DNA of 64,000 bases, taken from positions 2,022,501 to 2,086,500 of the forward strand of contig CP136052.1 in the NCBI GenBank assembly GCA_032620915.1, given 5' to 3'. Positions 63,415 through 64,000 of this stretch are shown here, in pieces. The DNA comes from Oscillospiraceae bacterium NTUH-002-81. GTDB taxonomy: Bacteria; Bacillota; Clostridia; Lachnospirales; Lachnospiraceae. The notes beneath the pieces are model-generated. The model was not told the DNA's origin, made no database searches, and saw nothing but the letters and a program-made list of their open reading frames with translations. A program made the translations under genes and the position numbers. Each line of letters starts with the position of its first letter. The first letter of the stretch is position 1.

Positions 63415-64000
63415 TTGTTCTGCTCCTTCATTTTTTCATAAAACGCTTCTTCTCTTCCGATGTACCCCAGAAGATCGCCTGCCAGCGTCCCGCGCACGCC
63501 ATTCTCCGCTGCAGATGCCTCGCCTGTCAGGGCATGGAGGCGCACCGCCGCCGCTGCCCCGTCAAAGGCTGGAGCGCCTTTTGCCAGCAGGGCCGCGATG
63601 ATGCCCGTCAGCACATCCCCGCTACCGCCGGTGGCCAGGGCACTGCTTCCTGCGTTGTTGATCCACGTCTGCCCGTCCGGCGCCGCCGTTACCGTTCTGG
63701 CATCCTTCATGACGCACACTGCCTGAAACTTCCGGGCTGCTTTTCGCGCTGCCCCGGGAATGTCCGCCGTGATCTCTCCCACCGTGGTATGCAGAAGTCT
63801 CGCCATTTCTCCAGGATGGGGCGTCAGCACACAGCTGGCCGCCCGGTCGCCAAGGACGTTCTCCGGGAAACCGGCCAGAAGCGTCAGCGCATCCGCATCC
63901 AGCACCAGCGGCCCCTGATAGTGGGCCAGCACCGTCTCCAGCAGCTGCCGGGAAGAAAGATCTGTGCCGATCCCCGGCCCCAGCACCACGGCGTCCGCCC
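63411..64000 (-). CDS. nnrD: NAD(P)H-hydrate dehydratase (N-terminal part beyond window)
   Basis: This repair enzyme dehydrates damaged NAD(P)H hydrate. The visible 195 residues belong to the ribokinase-like C-terminal (YjeF_C/NnrD) domain: VLGPGIGTD, GPLVLDADAL, LTPHPGEMARLL and the catalytic GGSGDVLTGIIAALLAKG. The frame is open to the window end, so an N-terminal epimerase (NnrE) domain, often fused, may lie outside. It overlaps alr by 4 nt. Confidence 0.92.
   Translation of the reverse strand, partial: ADAVVLGPGIGTDLSSRQLLETVLAHYQGPLVLDADALTLLAGFPENVLGDRAASCVLTPHPGEMARLLHTTVGEITADIPGAARKAARKFQAVCVMKDARTVTAAPDGQTWINNAGSSALATGGSGDVLTGIIAALLAKGAPAFDGAAAAVRLHALTGEASAAENGVRGTLAGDLLGYIGREEAFYEKMKEQNK

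Overview
The window looks like a chromosome segment of an anaerobic, spore-forming Clostridia, most likely Lachnospiraceae. Supporting signs are moderately GC-rich coding DNA, strong AGGAGG-type ribosome binding sites, the IspH-S1 fusion typical of Clostridia, a six-gene Rnf complex, a short zinc-type L28, and sporulation genes (alpha/beta SASP, gerW/ytfJ, ytfI, ylbJ). I see no rRNA, tRNA, CRISPR, prophage or IS transposase. Almost all genes lie on the minus strand; only ylbJ, the SASP gene, a lysR, rpmB and apbE are on plus.

Layout by coordinate: 0-9 kb holds relQ (cut by the window edge), an M23 peptidase, leuS, a COG1101/4120/2984-type ABC importer and a 530-residue membrane protein. 9-12.3 kb holds the ylbJ/coaD/rsmD neighbourhood and a SASP gene. 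12.3-18.6 kb is an F-type ATP synthase operon (a, c, b, delta-alpha fusion, gamma, beta, epsilon) with a divergent LysR gene. 19.6-24.4 kb holds recG, a fakA/yloV-like gene, a Gls24 protein, rpmB and a 45-residue membrane peptide. 24.4-27.7 kb is an accessory patch (Rpn-family nuclease, MNT-HepT toxin-antitoxin pair, LprI-like lipoprotein). 27.7-32.9 kb holds spore and polyphosphate genes. 32.9-44.9 kb covers envelope, division and repair genes (PBP, SEDS protein, U32 peptidase, zapA, ruvAB, NusG-II and Gx genes, apbE, class A PBP). 45.1-50.2 kb is rnfCDGEAB. 50.4-64 kb holds ispH-rpsA, cmk, an HI0933-type flavoprotein, RpiR, a D,D-carboxypeptidase, an M16 peptidase, a CFI-box protein, an AIM24 protein, yebC, a CorC-like protein, mazF, alr and nnrD (cut by the edge).

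The bioenergetic genes fit together: Rnf couples ferredoxin oxidation to NAD+ reduction and ion export, the ATP synthase uses the ion gradient, and ApbE can flavinylate RnfG and RnfD, both of which carry the [S/T]GAT motif.

Four results stand out. (1) Two copies of an 83-84 nt element sit directly after a TATAAT box, as 5' leaders of relQ and of the 530-residue membrane protein; compensatory base changes support a conserved RNA fold. (2) A second dispersed element has perfect terminal inverted repeats and a predicted multi-branched fold; one copy carries a nested palindrome. (3) ATP synthase delta and alpha are encoded as one polypeptide. (4) Six genes (ABC solute-binding protein, atpD, delta-alpha, Rpn nuclease, NUDIX, apbE) are each broken by exactly one extra base in a homopolymer, which points to sequencing or assembly error rather than decay; they are annotated here at their restored extents.
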